Shown here piece by piece: positions 27,846-35,788 of a DNA stretch of 54,032 bases. The notes beneath the pieces were generated by a model. That model was not told the DNA's origin. It saw only the letters and a program-made list of their open reading frames with translations, and searched no databases. The stretch comes from Bacillus sp. J33 (GTDB lineage: Bacteria; Bacillota; Bacilli; Bacillales; Cytobacillaceae): contig NZ_KI912519.1 in assembly GCF_000518885.1 (NCBI RefSeq), positions 116,992 to 171,023 of the forward strand, read 5' to 3'. Position 1 is the first letter of the stretch. Each line of letters opens with the position of its first letter. A program made the position numbers and the translations under genes.

Positions 27846-29894
27846 TTAGTCCAGCTTTTCGCCTTCGAGTACTCCCGTTTCCTTCAGGTAATCCCTCAAT
27901 GGCAGGTATTCATCCGAATGCCAGAATTCATCTGATTCGACAAGCGATGCTGCATCGTTTCTGGCAGTTTCGAGCGCCCGGTAATCATGGACCATATCTG
28001 CCACTTTAAATTCAGGCAGTCCGCTTTGTTTTTTTCCGAAAAAGTCTCCGGGACCTCTGAGTTCTAAATCCTTTTCACTTAGGGCAAATCCATCATTTGT
28101 TTCTGTCATGATTTTCATACGTTCTTTTCCTACTTCCGATTTTGGATCAGCAAGGAGAATACAGTATGATTGCTTATCCCCCCTGCCAACTCTGCCCCTT
28201 AATTGGTGGAGCTGTGCAAGCCCAAACCGTTCTGCGTCATAGATAACCATCATGGTTGCATTAGGTACATTTACACCAACCTCGACAACCGTGGTTGAAA
28301 CAAGTATTTGTATTTCATTTTTGCTGAATGCTTTCATCACATTTTCTTTTTCATCTGGATGCAGCCTTCCATGCATGAGGCCGACATCATACCTGCCATG
28401 AAAATGATGCATTAGAGTCGCATGGACATCTATAGCATTTTGGACATCCAGTTTGTCTGATTCTTCAATCAGAGGACATATTACATAGACTTGCTGGCCA
28501 GCTGAAAGCTCCTTTTCCATAAAACCAAGGACCCTGTCCAGCATTTCAGGCTTTGCCCAATATGTTTCAATTGCTTTTCTTCCCGCAGGCATTTCATCGA
28601 TTATGGATACATCCATTTCCCCAAAGACAGTGATAGCCAAAGTTCTCGGAATTGGTGTGGCAGTCATAAACAGCACATCCGGATTTTCTCCTTTTTCCCT
28701 GAGTATCCGGCGCTGTCCCACGCCAAACCTGTGCTGCTCGTCAGTAATGACAAGTCCCAGCTTATTAAATTCAACTTCCTCCTGGATGAGTGCGTGTGTC
28801 CCTATAAGAACATCAATCTCCCCATCTTTAAGCTCCTGAAGAATTTCCCTTCTCCGTTTACCTTTTACTGAGCTGGTCAGCAGCTCACAGCGCAGATGAA
28901 ACGGTTCAAGCATGGCTTTTAAAGATTCTGCGTGCTGTTCTGCAAGGATTTCAGTCGGAACCATTAGAGCCCCTTGAAAATCTGCAGTCCTGCTGGCAAA
29001 TAGTGCGATAGCCGCAACTGCCGTTTTCCCGGATCCGACGTCCCCTTGTAAAAGCCTGTTCATCCGGTACGGAGATTTCATATCGGCCAGGATTTCATTG
29101 ACAACCCTTTTTTGGGCATTGGTTAATGCAAATGGTAGAGATTCTATAAATTCCATTAATCTAGGAAGATTATAAGCTTGTACAATCCCCTTTGACTGCT
29201 CCCTCTCAATCTTTCGCAGCGCTTGCATTTTTAATTGAAAGTAGAAGAATTCCTCATAAACAAACCGCCGCCTTCCCTGCTTCAGCTCATCATCGTTTGC
29301 TGGAAAATGAAGAGACCGCATTGCATCTCTTCTATTCAAGAGTCTATACTGCAATAAGTAGCGTTCAGGCAATGTTTCTTCTATATCAGTTCCGTACTGT
29401 GAGAAAGCAAGATTGATAAAACGTCTGAATCCCTTTACGGTGATTTTTCCTTTAACAGCATAAACAGGCTCGAAATCCTTGTTATTTGAAGCTGTCCCCA
29501 TTTTCAATTCATTTGCCGTAATGACCTGCCGATGCTGGTCCCATTTGCCGGTGACTATCACCGTTTCATTTAGAGCAATTTTATTTTTCAAATATGGCTG
29601 ATTAAACAAGATAACTTGTATCAAATATCGGTCAACAAGAACTCTGACAGTCAGCCTGGAACGCTTCCTGCCGTAATAGGCCAGGGAAGGTTCACTATGA
29701 ACCTTCCCTATCACGGTCACTCTTTCATCATGCTTTATTTCAGCAAGGTCCTTAAGCCTGTAATCCTCATACCTGTACGGAAAATGCTCAAGCAAGTCCC
29801 TGACAGTCAGTATATTCATTTCGGCCAGTGATTCTGCCGTTTCCTCACCGATTCCTTTAACAGCCGTAACAGACTGGATTAAGTTTTGATTCAC
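27846..29894 (-). CDS. recG: ATP-dependent DNA helicase RecG
   Basis: This protein has 682 residues from the GTG at 29894. It is a branch-migrating helicase that remodels stalled forks and Holliday junctions. It has an N-terminal helix-hairpin region (KGIGEETAESLAEM), a wedge OB fold, helicase motif I GDVGSGKT, motif II DEQH, motif III TATPIP, motif VI QLRGRVGRG and the TRG-type C-terminus. The frame is open to ATG 29978, but the extra 28 residues do not look like RecG. The GTG start gives exactly the B. subtilis length. Neither start has a good Shine-Dalgarno, so the choice rests on family length. Confidence 0.93.
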   Translation of the reverse strand: MNQNLIQSVTAVKGIGEETAESLAEMNILTVRDLLEHFPYRYEDYRLKDLAEIKHDERVTVIGKVHSEPSLAYYGRKRSRLTVRVLVDRYLIQVILFNQPYLKNKIALNETVIVTGKWDQHRQVITANELKMGTASNNKDFEPVYAVKGKITVKGFRRFINLAFSQYGTDIEETLPERYLLQYRLLNRRDAMRSLHFPANDDELKQGRRRFVYEEFFYFQLKMQALRKIEREQSKGIVQAYNLPRLMEFIESLPFALTNAQKRVVNEILADMKSPYRMNRLLQGDVGSGKTAVAAIALFASRTADFQGALMVPTEILAEQHAESLKAMLEPFHLRCELLTSSVKGKRRREILQELKDGEIDVLIGTHALIQEEVEFNKLGLVITDEQHRFGVGQRRILREKGENPDVLFMTATPIPRTLAITVFGEMDVSIIDEMPAGRKAIETYWAKPEMLDRVLGFMEKELSAGQQVYVICPLIEESDKLDVQNAIDVHATLMHHFHGRYDVGLMHGRLHPDEKENVMKAFSKNEIQILVSTTVVEVGVNVPNATMMVIYDAERFGLAQLHQLRGRVGRGDKQSYCILLADPKSEVGKERMKIMTETNDGFALSEKDLELRGPGDFFGKKQSGLPEFKVADMVHDYRALETARNDAASLVESDEFWHSDEYLPLRDYLKETGVLEGEKLD

Positions 29895-30146
29895 GTTTTT
29901 TGAGCAGCACACCAATAAGTTTTTTTCTTTAGCATGCCGCCAACCCTCCCTGCGCAGTTTCTTCAATTCCGGAGGCATAATTTACGCCTACTTTATAACT
30001 AGCACATTTTAATTGGAATGTGCAAATAAGTAAATCACTCCTGGGCAGCTTTGGACATGTCACTGGTAGTAGCAGTCTTCAGAAGATTCCCGGCACATTT
30101 ACATTGCACCCTAAAGCATGGAGAGCAGAAAAAGCTTTAAAACGGT

Positions 30147-30173
30147 TAAAAGCGAAGGCAGCGCCCTCGCTTT
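30147..30173 (-). terminator. Terminator of yloU-fakA
   Basis: AAAGCGAGGGC and GCCTTCGCTTT form an 11-bp stem with a three-base loop just after the fakA stop, followed by TTTT on the minus strand. It separates fakA from recG. In B. subtilis sdaAB-sdaAA occupy this place. Confidence 0.8.
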
Positions 30174-30181
30174 AATAGTTG

Positions 30182-31858
30182 TTATTCAATTGAAAAGATG
30201 AAAGAATATAGCGGCTGTTTTCCATCATGTACTTCCACTTCAATATCTTCATACTTTTCTTCAATATAGCTGATAAGTGCATCTACCTCTTCTTCTGCCG
30301 CATCTTCCCCTTTTAAAATGGTTAGGATTTCAGAGTCTTCGTCAATCATCTGATCAAGAAGCCCTTTGGCGGCCTGCACTCTATCTTTGTTTTTTACAAC
30401 GATTTTCCCATCCGCTATGCCCATAAAATCATCTTTTTCAATTTCAAGGCCGTCAATGCTGGTATCGCGGACAGCAAATGTAATTTGGCCTGTTTTTACA
30501 TGCTGAAGGGCATCCGTCATCAATTCCTCATTTTGGCCAAGGCTTGCACTTGGATTAAAGGCAAGAAGTGCCGCCATACCTTGGGGAACAGTTTTGGAAG
30601 GTACAACTGCAGCTTCTTCCTCTGTAACTTCCGCAGCCTGCTGGGCAGCCATAATAATGTTTTTATTGTTTGGCAAAATAATGACTTTCTTCGCATTCAC
30701 TTCTTTGATGGCTTTTACGATATCCTCCGTGCTTGGGTTCATCGTTTGGCCGCCCTCAATGACTGCATGTGCTCCAATGCTGCGGAAAAGATCGGCGATT
30801 CCGCTGCCCATTGATACAGTAACGATTCCATACTCTAGCTTTTCTTTCGGCTTTGCTTCAGCAGCTAAAGGAGTCTGGACGTCCTCAACCAAGTTTGTAT
30901 GCTGCTGGCGCATATTCTCAATCTTCATATTGATTAAGCTGCCGTAGCGCTGGCCGTAAGTTAAGCAATCTCCAGGCTGTTCCGAGTGAATATGTACTTT
31001 AACTAGCTGGTCATCGGCAATCACCAGAAGAGAATCGCCATATTGGCTTAAATCCTGACGGAACTTTTCTTCTGAGAAAGGGTTCGCAGAAAGTTTTTCA
31101 CTTTCAAACTTCACCATAAATTCTGTACAATAACCGAATTCAATATCTTCAGTATTCATAAAACCATGCACATTTTTGTGGTGCTCGGCGCTTACCAGGT
31201 CGTCCATTTTAGGAAGGGCAGCCGGTGTATCCGGTAGCTTTTCGCCTTTAAGCTCTGCAAGGAAGCCTTCATAAACGAAAACAAGGCCTTGGCCGCCGCT
31301 GTCTACTACTCCTACTTCTTTTAGAACTGGAAGCAAATCAGGAGTGCGGTTTAAGGAAGCTTTTGCCTCTTTTAGAACTTCCTCCATTATGACAGCAATA
31401 TCGTCTTCATTTTCAGCAACCTGAACAGCCTTCTTGGCAGCATCCTTGGCAACGGTTAAGATCGTCCCTTCAACAGGCTTCATTACTGCTTTGTAAGCAG
31501 TTTCCACACCCGAATTTAGGGCATCCGCAAAGTCTTTGCCATCAATAGTCGCCTTTTGCTCTATAGATTTGGAAAACCCTCGGAACAGCTGTGAAAGAAT
31601 TACCCCTGAGTTGCCGCGGGCACCCATCAATAAGCCTTTAGAGAGGGCAGAGCCCACCTTTCCGATATGCTCCTGTATATTGCTCTTAACTTCCTTTGCT
31701 CCGGAAGTCATTGACAAATTCATGTTTGTTCCCGTGTCTCCATCAGGAACAGGGAATACATTTAATGCATCTACTAATTTCGCATTAGCAGATAAATGGT
31801 TCGCTCCTTGTATTACCATCTCTGCAAAAAGCTTCCCATCTAAAACTTTTTTTGACAC
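30182..31858 (-). CDS. fakA: Fatty acid kinase catalytic subunit FakA (DhaL/YloV family)
   Basis: This is a 558-residue protein. An N-terminal DhaL-type ATP-binding domain contains NVFPVPDGDTGTN at 33-45, whose Asp residues bind Mg-ATP, and GARGNSGVILSQ. A middle domain and a C-terminal EDD/DegV-like domain follow. In Firmicutes FakA phosphorylates fatty acids presented by FakB proteins so that exogenous fatty acids enter phospholipid synthesis. It has a GTG start with GGAGG eight bases upstream, 16 bases after yloU. It stands near the fapR lipid operon. Confidence 0.94.
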   Translation of the reverse strand: MSKKVLDGKLFAEMVIQGANHLSANAKLVDALNVFPVPDGDTGTNMNLSMTSGAKEVKSNIQEHIGKVGSALSKGLLMGARGNSGVILSQLFRGFSKSIEQKATIDGKDFADALNSGVETAYKAVMKPVEGTILTVAKDAAKKAVQVAENEDDIAVIMEEVLKEAKASLNRTPDLLPVLKEVGVVDSGGQGLVFVYEGFLAELKGEKLPDTPAALPKMDDLVSAEHHKNVHGFMNTEDIEFGYCTEFMVKFESEKLSANPFSEEKFRQDLSQYGDSLLVIADDQLVKVHIHSEQPGDCLTYGQRYGSLINMKIENMRQQHTNLVEDVQTPLAAEAKPKEKLEYGIVTVSMGSGIADLFRSIGAHAVIEGGQTMNPSTEDIVKAIKEVNAKKVIILPNNKNIIMAAQQAAEVTEEEAAVVPSKTVPQGMAALLAFNPSASLGQNEELMTDALQHVKTGQITFAVRDTSIDGLEIEKDDFMGIADGKIVVKNKDRVQAAKGLLDQMIDEDSEILTILKGEDAAEEEVDALISYIEEKYEDIEVEVHDGKQPLYSFIFSIE

Positions 31859-31874
31859 AAGTCTTTCCTCCTCA

Positions 31875-32237
31875 CTACGGGTTCGTTACACGAACTCCCT
31901 GAACGTAAATATTTACCGAGTCCGTGCTGAGTCCCACTGTCTTATCAAGGGTGTATTTCACTTTAGATTGCACGTTGTGGGCAACCTCGGAAATTTTCGT
32001 TCCGTAACTGACAATAATATACATATCGATATGTACTTCATCTTCTTCCTGGCGGACTATCACGCCACGTGTGAAATTCTCTTTGCGAAGAATATCTGTC
32101 AGGCCATCTTTAATTTGATTTTTAGAGGCCATCCCTACAATGCCATAGCAGTCAACTGCTGCTCCGCCTGCGATCGTTGCAATAACGTCATTTGAGATAT
32201 CAATTTGCCCGAAATTAGTTTTTAGTTCGATGGACAT
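31875..32237 (-). CDS. yloU: Asp23/Gls24 family envelope stress protein
   Basis: This 120-residue Asp23/Gls24-family protein has the conserved IAGGAAVDCYGIVGM segment near the N-terminus and a VHIDMYIIVSYGTKI strand. Asp23-type proteins associate with the membrane and respond to envelope stress; in several Firmicutes this gene is paired with fakA, as here. Its exact role is not established. The transcript leader is probably long and contains the dispersed repeat at 32325-32499. Confidence 0.93.
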   Translation of the reverse strand: MSIELKTNFGQIDISNDVIATIAGGAAVDCYGIVGMASKNQIKDGLTDILRKENFTRGVIVRQEEDEVHIDMYIIVSYGTKISEVAHNVQSKVKYTLDKTVGLSTDSVNIYVQGVRVTNP

Positions 32238-32324
32238 GTTTTGTTCCCCCTTTGGAAATTGCTTTTTTATTTGGCCCTGTTACATTTCCTGTTAAATTAC
32301 AGCTGCTAGGCACTCAAGCTTTCA

Positions 32325-32499
32325 GCAGGCGGTCCAACGCTGTGCATTCGCACCCCCGGGGTCTCCCGCTGACAGCCTTCTCCCTCAGGACATTGAATAA
32401 GCTTCCCCCGAATGAACATAATGTTATCATATCGAGGATCTCGCACCTTCTGCCCCAATCAACAGGGCGCTATAATCAACAATAAGCATTAACAAAACC
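32325..32499. repeat. Dispersed intergenic repeat, copy C
   Basis: This copy is closely similar to 1-179 over its whole length (GTGCATTCGCACC..., CAGGACATTGAATAAGCTTC, CCAATCAACAGGG, AACAATAAGC). The largest difference is in the middle, where copy A has a GAAAATGC hairpin and this copy has an ATAATGTTATCAT segment. It lies between yloU and its candidate promoter and so may be transcribed. Between it and the yloU start nothing else is recognisable. Confidence 0.75.
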
Positions 32500-32686
32500 T
32501 TTTATTTAAAGCTTCTTCAAACGCTCCCGCCTTTGCCAGAACGCTGGCGTTCTTCTTAAAACTCCCGCTCAAGGCCAAACGGAAATTCAGCCTGAAAGCT
32601 GCCTTTCTAACTCCAAAGCTTAAAGCATATCTTATGACATTTTACTATATGGGCTGTAAATATGAAAGCCATACTTCCCCATCTCT

Positions 32687-32718
32687 ATTATAGCTCATGT
32701 CGACTACCCCTATGTCAA
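32687..32718 (-). promoter_or_regulatory. Promoter-like boxes upstream of yloU with long spacer
   Basis: Minus strand: perfect TTGACA (32713-32718) and perfect TATAAT (32687-32692), but the spacer is 20 bases, longer than usual. A leader of over 400 bases would result. Activator-dependent use is possible; this is inference. Confidence 0.35.
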
Positions 32719-32742
32719 GGGAATTTTCTTGAAAGCAAACTA

Positions 32743-32771
32743 TTGCAATCAGAAGGGTTGTGTGATAAATT
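32743..32771 (+). promoter_or_regulatory. Promoter of rpmB
   Basis: TTGCAA (32743-32748), 17 bases, then TAAATT (32766-32771) preceded by TGA as an extended -10. The leader would be about 120 bases. Confidence 0.55.
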
Positions 32772-32794
32772 ATTAAAGTATCTTTTAATGTCGT

Positions 32795-32881
32795 AATCCG
32801 AAGAGGATTTTCACATTAATTCAGATGGATGAATCTGACTATTGCAAATGAAAGCATGAAAATAGTTTTAGCTTATGCTTT
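32795..32881 (+). promoter_or_regulatory. Structured leader of rpmB
   Basis: Three consecutive inverted repeats occur: AATCC/GGATT (32795-32809), TCAGAT/ATCTGA (32821-32838) and AAAGCAT/ATGCTTT (32851-32881). The last ends four bases before the Shine-Dalgarno AAGGAGG. This is a plausible site for autogenous control by a ribosomal protein, but no known leader family was recognised. Confidence 0.35.
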
Positions 32882-32899
32882 GTAAGGAGGGAAACATAC

Positions 32900-33088
32900 A
32901 TGCCACGCAAATGTGTTGTAACTGGTAAAAAGACAACTTCAGGTAATGCACGTTCTCACGCTATGAACGCTAACAAGCGTACTTGGGGTGCTAACCTTCA
33001 AAAGGTACGTATTCTTGTAGACGGCAAGCCTAAACGTGTTTGGGTTTCTGCAAGAGCACTTAAATCAGGTAAAGTTGAGCGCGTTTAA
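32900..33088 (+). CDS. rpmB: 50S ribosomal protein L28
   Basis: This 62-residue L28 protein begins [20 protein letters not shown] and has the [12 protein letters not shown] core. It is a late-assembly component of the large subunit. A strong AAGGAGG lies upstream. It is transcribed opposite to its neighbours, between yloU and spoVM, exactly as in B. subtilis, and has its own promoter and terminator. Confidence 0.98.
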   Translation: MPRKCVVTGKKTTSGNARSHAMNANKRTWGANLQKVRILVDGKPKRVWVSARALKSGKVERV

Positions 33089-33098
33089 TATTGCTCAG

Positions 33099-33125
33099 GG
33101 ACACCCTTTCAGGGTGTCCTTTTTA
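33099..33125 (+). terminator. Terminator of rpmB
   Basis: GGACACCC and GGGTGTCC pair around a short TTTCA loop, followed by TTTTTT, 11 bases after the rpmB stop. Confidence 0.9.
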
Positions 33126-33170
33126 AATCCCGAAGCTTTTTAACTCCACTAACAGTCTCCCCAATTTGGG

Positions 33171-33199
33171 CAAAAATAAAAGCACCCCGTGAGGTGCCC
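33171..33199 (-). terminator. Terminator of spoVM
   Basis: On the minus strand GGGCACC-TCAC-GGGGTGC forms a compact stem followed by TTTTATTTTT. It lies about 50 bases after the spoVM stop. Confidence 0.75.
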
Positions 33200-33247
33200 A
33201 TTTGTACTTTGATAGGTGCCATTTTCTCTATTAGCATTTATATGGGT

Positions 33248-33328
33248 TTAGCCCTTTTTGAAGGTTCCTAGCATGGCACGTACAATGCCGCCTAAAAATT
33301 TCGGAAGTTTGATTGTATAAAATCTCAT
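33248..33328 (-). CDS. spoVM: Stage V sporulation protein M, coat-anchoring peptide
   Basis: This 26-codon gene begins MRFYTIKLPKFLGG and continues IVRAMLGTFKKG. It is nearly identical in layout to B. subtilis SpoVM, an amphipathic helix that recognises the positively curved forespore membrane and anchors SpoIVA to start coat assembly. The key Pro9 and the basic, amphipathic pattern are present. GGAGGG lies nine bases before the ATG. Its position between thiN and rpmB matches B. subtilis. A sigma-E type promoter is expected but could not be picked out with confidence. Confidence 0.96.
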   Translation of the reverse strand: MRFYTIKLPKFLGGIVRAMLGTFKKG

Positions 33329-33502
33329 TACTCGTGTCCCTCCTCACGATCTTACGCATCCTTATGTCCTTAAATCGTCCTTACCATCTTATTCAAATAA
33401 TGAAAGATAAGTACTCATGATTACTAAAAATGATTTAAAAGCAATCTAACTTAAACTGATTTCTGGCTTCCGCCGCCTTCCCCTGGAGGCTTCAGCTTTT
33501 CG

Positions 33503-34147
33503 TTAATCCTTGCTTCTTACAACCATTAATATGCCTTCAGTAAAAGAAAAAGTACCATAATCATGAATAAGTTCATTGCTTATACAGAGCGTGGAACCGA
33601 TAGGAACTGTATGATTTATGAGCGGATACTTGAAATTTATTAGCGTTAGCCCTTTTACCTCCATGGTAATCGGAAAAAAAGACACGTATTTTAAATTTTT
33701 ATCATGCTTGATCCTGTATTCACCTGAAGGTTTTATATAAATGATATTCCTCTTGTCAATAATCTCGACAGGAATATGCATTTTTGATAAAACTGGCTTG
33801 ACCAGAAGCTGAATATTGGCGAATAAGTGATCAAGCCTTCCGCCTGTAGCTCCGAATAACCTTATTTTTTCAGGGTTTTGCTCAAGCGCCCAGTTCAATG
33901 CAAGCTCCATATCTGTCTCATCTTTTTCCGGCTTAAACCTGTTTAATTCTTTTACTTTTTCCTCAATTAATAACAGCTCCCCAGGTGTTACAGAATCAAA
34001 ATCGCCAAATGCCATTGCAGGCTGAATATCATTTTCGATAAGAGTGAGGACTCCTCTATCTACTCCGATCCAAATTCCATCATTTCGGTATGACGAAAGC
34101 TCAGGCAAAAGAATCTCTGGGCCACCGGCTAGAATATTTATCTTCAT
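33503..34147 (-). CDS. thiN: Thiamine pyrophosphokinase
   Basis: This 214-residue enzyme transfers pyrophosphate from ATP to thiamine. The N-terminal GVDRGVLTL, the AFGDFDSV metal-binding motif and the PEKDETDMELAL segment are family hallmarks, followed by GATGGRLDHLFANI. The C-terminal beta-sandwich completes the fold. It has a GGAGTGA Shine-Dalgarno. The rpe terminator precedes it, so it likely has a separate promoter in 34148-34208. Confidence 0.96.
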   Translation of the reverse strand: MKINILAGGPEILLPELSSYRNDGIWIGVDRGVLTLIENDIQPAMAFGDFDSVTPGELLLIEEKVKELNRFKPEKDETDMELALNWALEQNPEKIRLFGATGGRLDHLFANIQLLVKPVLSKMHIPVEIIDKRNIIYIKPSGEYRIKHDKNLKYVSFFPITMEVKGLTLINFKYPLINHTVPIGSTLCISNELIHDYGTFSFTEGILMVVRSKD

Positions 34148-34208
34148 TTATAAATCACTCCAATTAAAACCCTTTAAGCTTGTAATGTTGTACTCCAGTT
34201 TACAAAAA

Positions 34209-34231
34209 AGCCAGCTGTGGCACAGCTGGCT
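34209..34231 (-). terminator. Terminator after rpe
   Basis: GCCAGCTGTG/CACAGCTGGC is an almost uninterrupted stem; on the minus strand TTTTTT follows. It lies between the rpe stop (34236) and thiN and ends the long def-to-rpe gene string. Confidence 0.88.
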
Positions 34232-34235
34232 TTTA

Positions 34236-34886
34236 CTATATTCGACCTTTTAATGCTGCAATTGCCTTTGCTCTGTCCGTTTGATTATAGATGGCTGATC
34301 CCGCTACAAGTACAGTAGCCCCTGCTTCCATACATTGCTTGGCTGTTTCTTCGTTAACGCCGCCGTCAACTTCGATTTCAGTATTCAGGCCTTTGGATTC
34401 CGCCATTTCTTTAACAGCTGAAATTTTTGAAAGGACCGAAGGAATAAATTTTTGTCCGCCAAAACCAGGATTAACCGACATCAGCAGGACCATATCAATA
34501 TCTTCGATGATATGATCAATTGCACTTACCGGAGTAGCCGGGTTTAAGACCACACCTGCTTTTACACCAAGAGATTTAATATAATGTACGGTTCTGTGCA
34601 AATGCCTGCAAGCTTCAACATGGACTGTAATATAGTCGGCACCTGCATTTACAAAGGCCTCTATATATGCATCAGGGTTCTCGATCATCAGGTGGACATC
34701 CAGCGGAAGCTTGGTGACCGGGCGAATGGCATCCACAATTAGCGGGCCAATCGTAATATTTGGTACAAAATGGCCATCCATTACATCCACATGGATATAA
34801 TCGGCTCCACCACGCTCTACATCTTTAATCTCTTCTCCCAATTTGGAAAAATCGGCTGACAAAATGGAAGGTGCGATTTTAACCAT
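34236..34886 (-). CDS. rpe: Ribulose-phosphate 3-epimerase
   Basis: This 216-residue TIM-barrel enzyme interconverts ribulose 5-phosphate and xylulose 5-phosphate. It shows APSILSADFSKL at the start, HVDVMDGHFVPN with metal-binding His and Asp, LMSVNPGFGGQKF in the middle and EVDGGVN near residue 175. It begins 2 bases after the rsgA stop, the conserved rsgA-rpe pairing. Confidence 0.97.
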   Translation of the reverse strand: MVKIAPSILSADFSKLGEEIKDVERGGADYIHVDVMDGHFVPNITIGPLIVDAIRPVTKLPLDVHLMIENPDAYIEAFVNAGADYITVHVEACRHLHRTVHYIKSLGVKAGVVLNPATPVSAIDHIIEDIDMVLLMSVNPGFGGQKFIPSVLSKISAVKEMAESKGLNTEIEVDGGVNEETAKQCMEAGATVLVAGSAIYNQTDRAKAIAALKGRI

Positions 34887-34888
34887 AA

Positions 34889-35770
34889 TTAATACCTCGG
34901 CTTTCTGTCTTTTATTTCCTGTAAAAATGTTTTGTAATGTTCATATCTGTAGGAAGGAATTTCACCGTTTTCGCTTGCTGTCTTCACAGCGCATTTCGGC
35001 TCTGCCACATGGAGGCATCCTCTAAATTTGCAATCCTCGCTTTTAGCCTGGATTTCAGGAAAGCAAAAGTTCAGATCTTCCAATTCGATATCCGTAAATT
35101 CAAGTGAACTGAACCCTGGAGTATCGGCTACAAGACCCTTTCCAACCTCAATTAGTTCTACATGCCTTGTTGTATGCTTCCCTCTGCCCAAATGCGAAGA
35201 TATATCATTGGTCTTGAGTTCCAAGTCCGGCCTTAAGACATTTAAAAGTGAGGATTTCCCCACGCCGGACTGTCCAGCAAAAACAGAGATCTCACCTTCC
35301 AGGTATGGCAGTAAGTCCTTAACGCCTTCCTCAGTCTCGGAGGAAGTAAGGAGGACATCATATCCAGCCTGCCGATAGTCTGCTGCATATTTCTGAATCT
35401 CTTTATATTCCTCTTCATTTGTAAGATCAATTTTTGTAATGCAAATAATTGGCTTAATATGGTTGTATTCCACCAGCACTAGGAACCGGTCTAAAAGTGA
35501 TGTGCTGAAGCCTGGTTCAACCGCTGAAAATACGAGAATAGCCTGGTCTACATTTGCAATGGGAGGACGGATCAATTCATTCTTCCGGTCCTTCACTTCA
35601 AGAATATAGCCTTCTGTGTTATTCTCAGCTTGAAATACAACCTCGTCACCGACAAGCGGGGTAACTTTATTTTTTCGGAAAACGCCACGTCCACGGCATT
35701 GGACCGTTTCATCACCGCTTAGAACATAATAAAACCCGCTTAAGGCCTTAATAATTTTGCCCTCAGGCAT
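34889..35770 (-). CDS. rsgA: Small-subunit assembly GTPase RsgA
   Basis: This 293-residue circularly permuted GTPase checks late 30S maturation. It has an N-terminal OB fold, then G4 TKID (about 112-115), the P-loop GQSGVGKS at 166-173 and DTPGF (216-220). A C-terminal zinc finger has Cys247, Cys252, His254 and Cys260. In B. subtilis the protein (CpgA) is a substrate of PrkC, whose gene lies 18 bases upstream. Confidence 0.97.
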   Translation of the reverse strand: MPEGKIIKALSGFYYVLSGDETVQCRGRGVFRKNKVTPLVGDEVVFQAENNTEGYILEVKDRKNELIRPPIANVDQAILVFSAVEPGFSTSLLDRFLVLVEYNHIKPIICITKIDLTNEEEYKEIQKYAADYRQAGYDVLLTSSETEEGVKDLLPYLEGEISVFAGQSGVGKSSLLNVLRPDLELKTNDISSHLGRGKHTTRHVELIEVGKGLVADTPGFSSLEFTDIELEDLNFCFPEIQAKSEDCKFRGCLHVAEPKCAVKTASENGEIPSYRYEHYKTFLQEIKDRKPRY

Positions 35771-35788
35771 AGCAACACTCCTTGCTTA

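Noticed and set aside
31536..32195. 219-codon plus-strand ORF across fakA and yloU
   Set aside because: It runs antisense through two well-supported genes, and its composition is that of a reverse-complement shadow.
33340..33460. Sigma-E promoter of spoVM
   Set aside because: Only a weak CATAAG-like -10 was found and no matching -35, so it was not listed as a feature.
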